A model generated the notes under the pieces. The model did no database searches. It was not told where the DNA came from and saw only the letters and a list, made by a program, of their open reading frames with translations. The translations under genes and the position numbers were made by a program. This document shows, piece after piece, positions 5,899 through 7,336 of a DNA stretch of 7,336 nucleotides (position 1 is its first letter; every line of letters begins with the position of its first letter). This stretch comes from an uncultured Pseudomonadota bacterium (GTDB lineage Bacteria; Pseudomonadota; Alphaproteobacteria; RF32; CAG-239), in contig CADBMG010000032.1 in assembly GCA_902795745.1 (NCBI GenBank), positions 1 through 7,336 on the forward strand, written 5' to 3'.

Positions 5899-7166
5899 AA
5901 AAGGTTTTAACATTAGCGGCTTTGGGAACGGTTTTGCTTTCATCAACCGCTATGGCTGCCGGTTTCCATTTAAGAGAGCAATCGGCTGCCGCGCAAGGAA
6001 ATGCTTTTGCCGGTGCTACGGCTGGCGCAGAAAATAACTCTTATGCATATTATAATGTTGCCGGTTTAACACGTATCAAGGGTACGCAGTTTTCTGGAGG
6101 AGGTACATATATTGCACCAAAAGCAGCAGCAAAAAATGTGCGTGATGCACAAACCGGAGAGCGTGGCGCAGATGTACAAAATGTGGTACACGCGGCTGTA
6201 TCTCCTTATTTTACAATTTCACATCAGGTTAATGACAAATTGTTCATTGGTCTTGCCGGTAACAGTCCTTACGGTATGATTACCAAGTATGATCGTGATT
6301 GGATTGGCGGAGATCACGGTATTACTTCAGATATTAAGACCGCAACATTTACACCTATGGCAGCTTATAAAGTTACAGACAAACTTTCGCTTGGTGTTGG
6401 TATGCAAATTCAGTATGTTTGGGCACATTTGACCAGCAGTAGTAGCAGAGTTGGAGCATCTAACGTTAATGTAAAAGGTGATGCTTTAGATTTTGGCTAT
6501 CAACTCGGTGCAATGTATGAATTTACGCCATCAACCAGAATCGGCGTCGGCTATCGCAGTCAAATTCAACATAAAATCAGAGGCGATATCCAGTCTCCTT
6601 TGGCTCAGGCGCATCCGGCATATTATTTGCTTAACCAAGATATAAGTGCCAAGCTGACTACACCATCGATGCTTTCATTCGGTGTCTACCATGATGTTAA
6701 CGAACGCTTGGCATTAATGGCGGAATATCAGCGTGTATTTTGGAGTTCGTTCAGAGAACTGACCTTTGTCAGCCGCGAAACTCCTGCTCGTCATAATCCG
6801 GCGACTCCGGCATATATTTCGCAAGTTCACGAGCGTTGGCGCGATACCAATTTTTACGCAATCGGTACCAGCTATATGCTTGACGAACAGTGGAAATTGC
6901 GTTTAGGTTTGGGTTATGACCAAAGTGCCGTACGCTTAAAACACCGCACTCCGCGTATTCCGGATTCAGATCGCGTGTGGTATTCGGCCGGTCTGGGATA
7001 CCAATATAACGAAAAATTGAGCTTTGATGCCGGATTTACTTATATTGCGGCACGTGATGCACATATTGATACACGTTTGAACGGTAATGATCCTGCACGT
7101 CATATTACGGCTGATTATTCCAACTCAGTTAAGGTATTTTCGTTCGGTTTAACGTATAATTTCTAG
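5895..7166 (+). CDS. fadL: FadL/OmpP1/TodX-family outer membrane transporter
   Basis: Members of this family are 14-stranded outer-membrane barrels with an N-terminal hatch that admit long-chain fatty acids or other hydrophobic compounds. I start at ATG 5895, which gives 423 residues (E. coli FadL has 446 as precursor) and a clean signal peptide: MKK, a hydrophobic core, then cleavage at AMA|AGF after residue 21. The mature start AGFHLREQS resembles AGFQLNEFS of E. coli FadL. ATG 5880 would add MNRYT and is a real alternative; extension further up to 5730 looks fortuitous. Family features are the N-terminal SAAAQGNAFAG block, a hatch motif NVAGL (54-58) where NPA is usual, FTPMAAYKVTDKLSLGVGMQ mid-protein, alternating barrel strands and a terminal Phe (FGLTYNF) that fits the BAM signal. 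Substrate cannot be told from sequence. It is divergent from aas and has its own terminator. Confidence 0.88.
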   Translation: MKKVLTLAALGTVLLSSTAMAAGFHLREQSAAAQGNAFAGATAGAENNSYAYYNVAGLTRIKGTQFSGGGTYIAPKAAAKNVRDAQTGERGADVQNVVHAAVSPYFTISHQVNDKLFIGLAGNSPYGMITKYDRDWIGGDHGITSDIKTATFTPMAAYKVTDKLSLGVGMQIQYVWAHLTSSSSRVGASNVNVKGDALDFGYQLGAMYEFTPSTRIGVGYRSQIQHKIRGDIQSPLAQAHPAYYLLNQDISAKLTTPSMLSFGVYHDVNERLALMAEYQRVFWSSFRELTFVSRETPARHNPATPAYISQVHERWRDTNFYAIGTSYMLDEQWKLRLGLGYDQSAVRLKHRTPRIPDSDRVWYSAGLGYQYNEKLSFDAGFTYIAARDAHIDTRLNGNDPARHITADYSNSVKVFSFGLTYNF

Positions 7167-7187
7167 TATGAACAACAATGAACATCC

Positions 7188-7217
7188 AAGACCACCGCTT
7201 GCATACGGTGGTCTTTT
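7188..7217 (+). terminator. Intrinsic terminator of fadL
   Basis: AAGACCACCG (7188-7197) and CGGTGGTCTT (7206-7215) form ten perfect pairs around an eight-base loop, and the T run reaches 7217. It lies 21 bases after the porin stop codon. The T tract is short (four T) but the stem is very stable. Confidence 0.85.
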
Positions 7218-7336
7218 GCGTTGTTTATTGTAATTATTGAAACAACAAATTCGCTCAGCATTGTTAGTTAAAACCATGTTATAAGAAATGTGATAATAAG
7301 AAAAAAGGCGGAAGAACGTCTCAGGATAGAACTCTA
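7218..7336. other. Right-edge intergenic region
   Basis: I see no gene here. A weak plus-strand promoter-like arrangement exists: TTAAAA at 7268-7273 and, 18 bases on, GATAAT at 7292-7297 preceded by TG in the extended -10 position. It could drive a gene or RNA beginning beyond the window. AAAAAAGGCGG at 7301-7311 has the look of one arm of an A-flanked terminator, but its partner arm is not in the window. Confidence 0.2.

Noticed and set aside
7218..7336. Minus-strand frame open from the right edge toward the fadL terminator
   Set aside because: It reads through the strong terminator hairpin and into the fadL end, and has no recognisable protein features.

Overview
The window looks like a chromosomal stretch of a low-GC alphaproteobacterium, possibly one of the uncultured host-associated lineages. 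The clearest lineage signal is the SSB protein, whose core (EWHRVVIF, YLRKGSKVYLEGQLQTRKW) reads like alphaproteobacterial SSBs. An outer-membrane FadL-type porin and an Aas-type acyltransferase/acyl-ACP synthetase confirm a Gram-negative cell. The organism assignment is inference from remembered family sequences; no search was run.

Layout. Bases 1-194 hold no recognised gene; they carry a possible promoter and a terminator-like hairpin just before the next ribosome binding site. Bases 195-1409 (+) encode an unrecognised 404-residue helical, coiled-coil protein that is much more AT-rich than its neighbours. A bidirectional terminator (1559-1587) separates it from a minus-strand block that reads, in transcription order, aas (start 5631), ssb (start 3353), mnmA (start 2797) and tRNA-Gly(CCC) (1663-1590). 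A minus-strand terminator lies between ssb and mnmA, and possible promoters precede aas, ssb and the tRNA. Divergently from aas, a FadL/OmpP1-type porin gene (start 5895, possibly 5880) runs to 7166 and ends in a strong hairpin terminator (7188-7217). Bases 7218-7336 hold no recognised gene. No stretch longer than 300 bases lacks a gene.

How the genes relate. ssb (replication and repair), mnmA (2-thiolation of U34 in Lys/Glu/Gln tRNAs) and tRNA-Gly are housekeeping genes that are neighbours rather than a pathway. The divergent aas/fadL pair is functionally coherent: a porin that could admit long-chain fatty acids or other hydrophobic molecules beside an enzyme that activates fatty acids on ACP and re-acylates lysophospholipid.

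No defence system, CRISPR array, insertion sequence or integrase is visible. The points most worth a second look are the unrecognised AT-rich gene and its leader hairpin, an MnmA that lacks the usual second catalytic cysteine but has a CxxC around the first, and a tandem duplication of the ribosome binding site and start codon of the porin gene.
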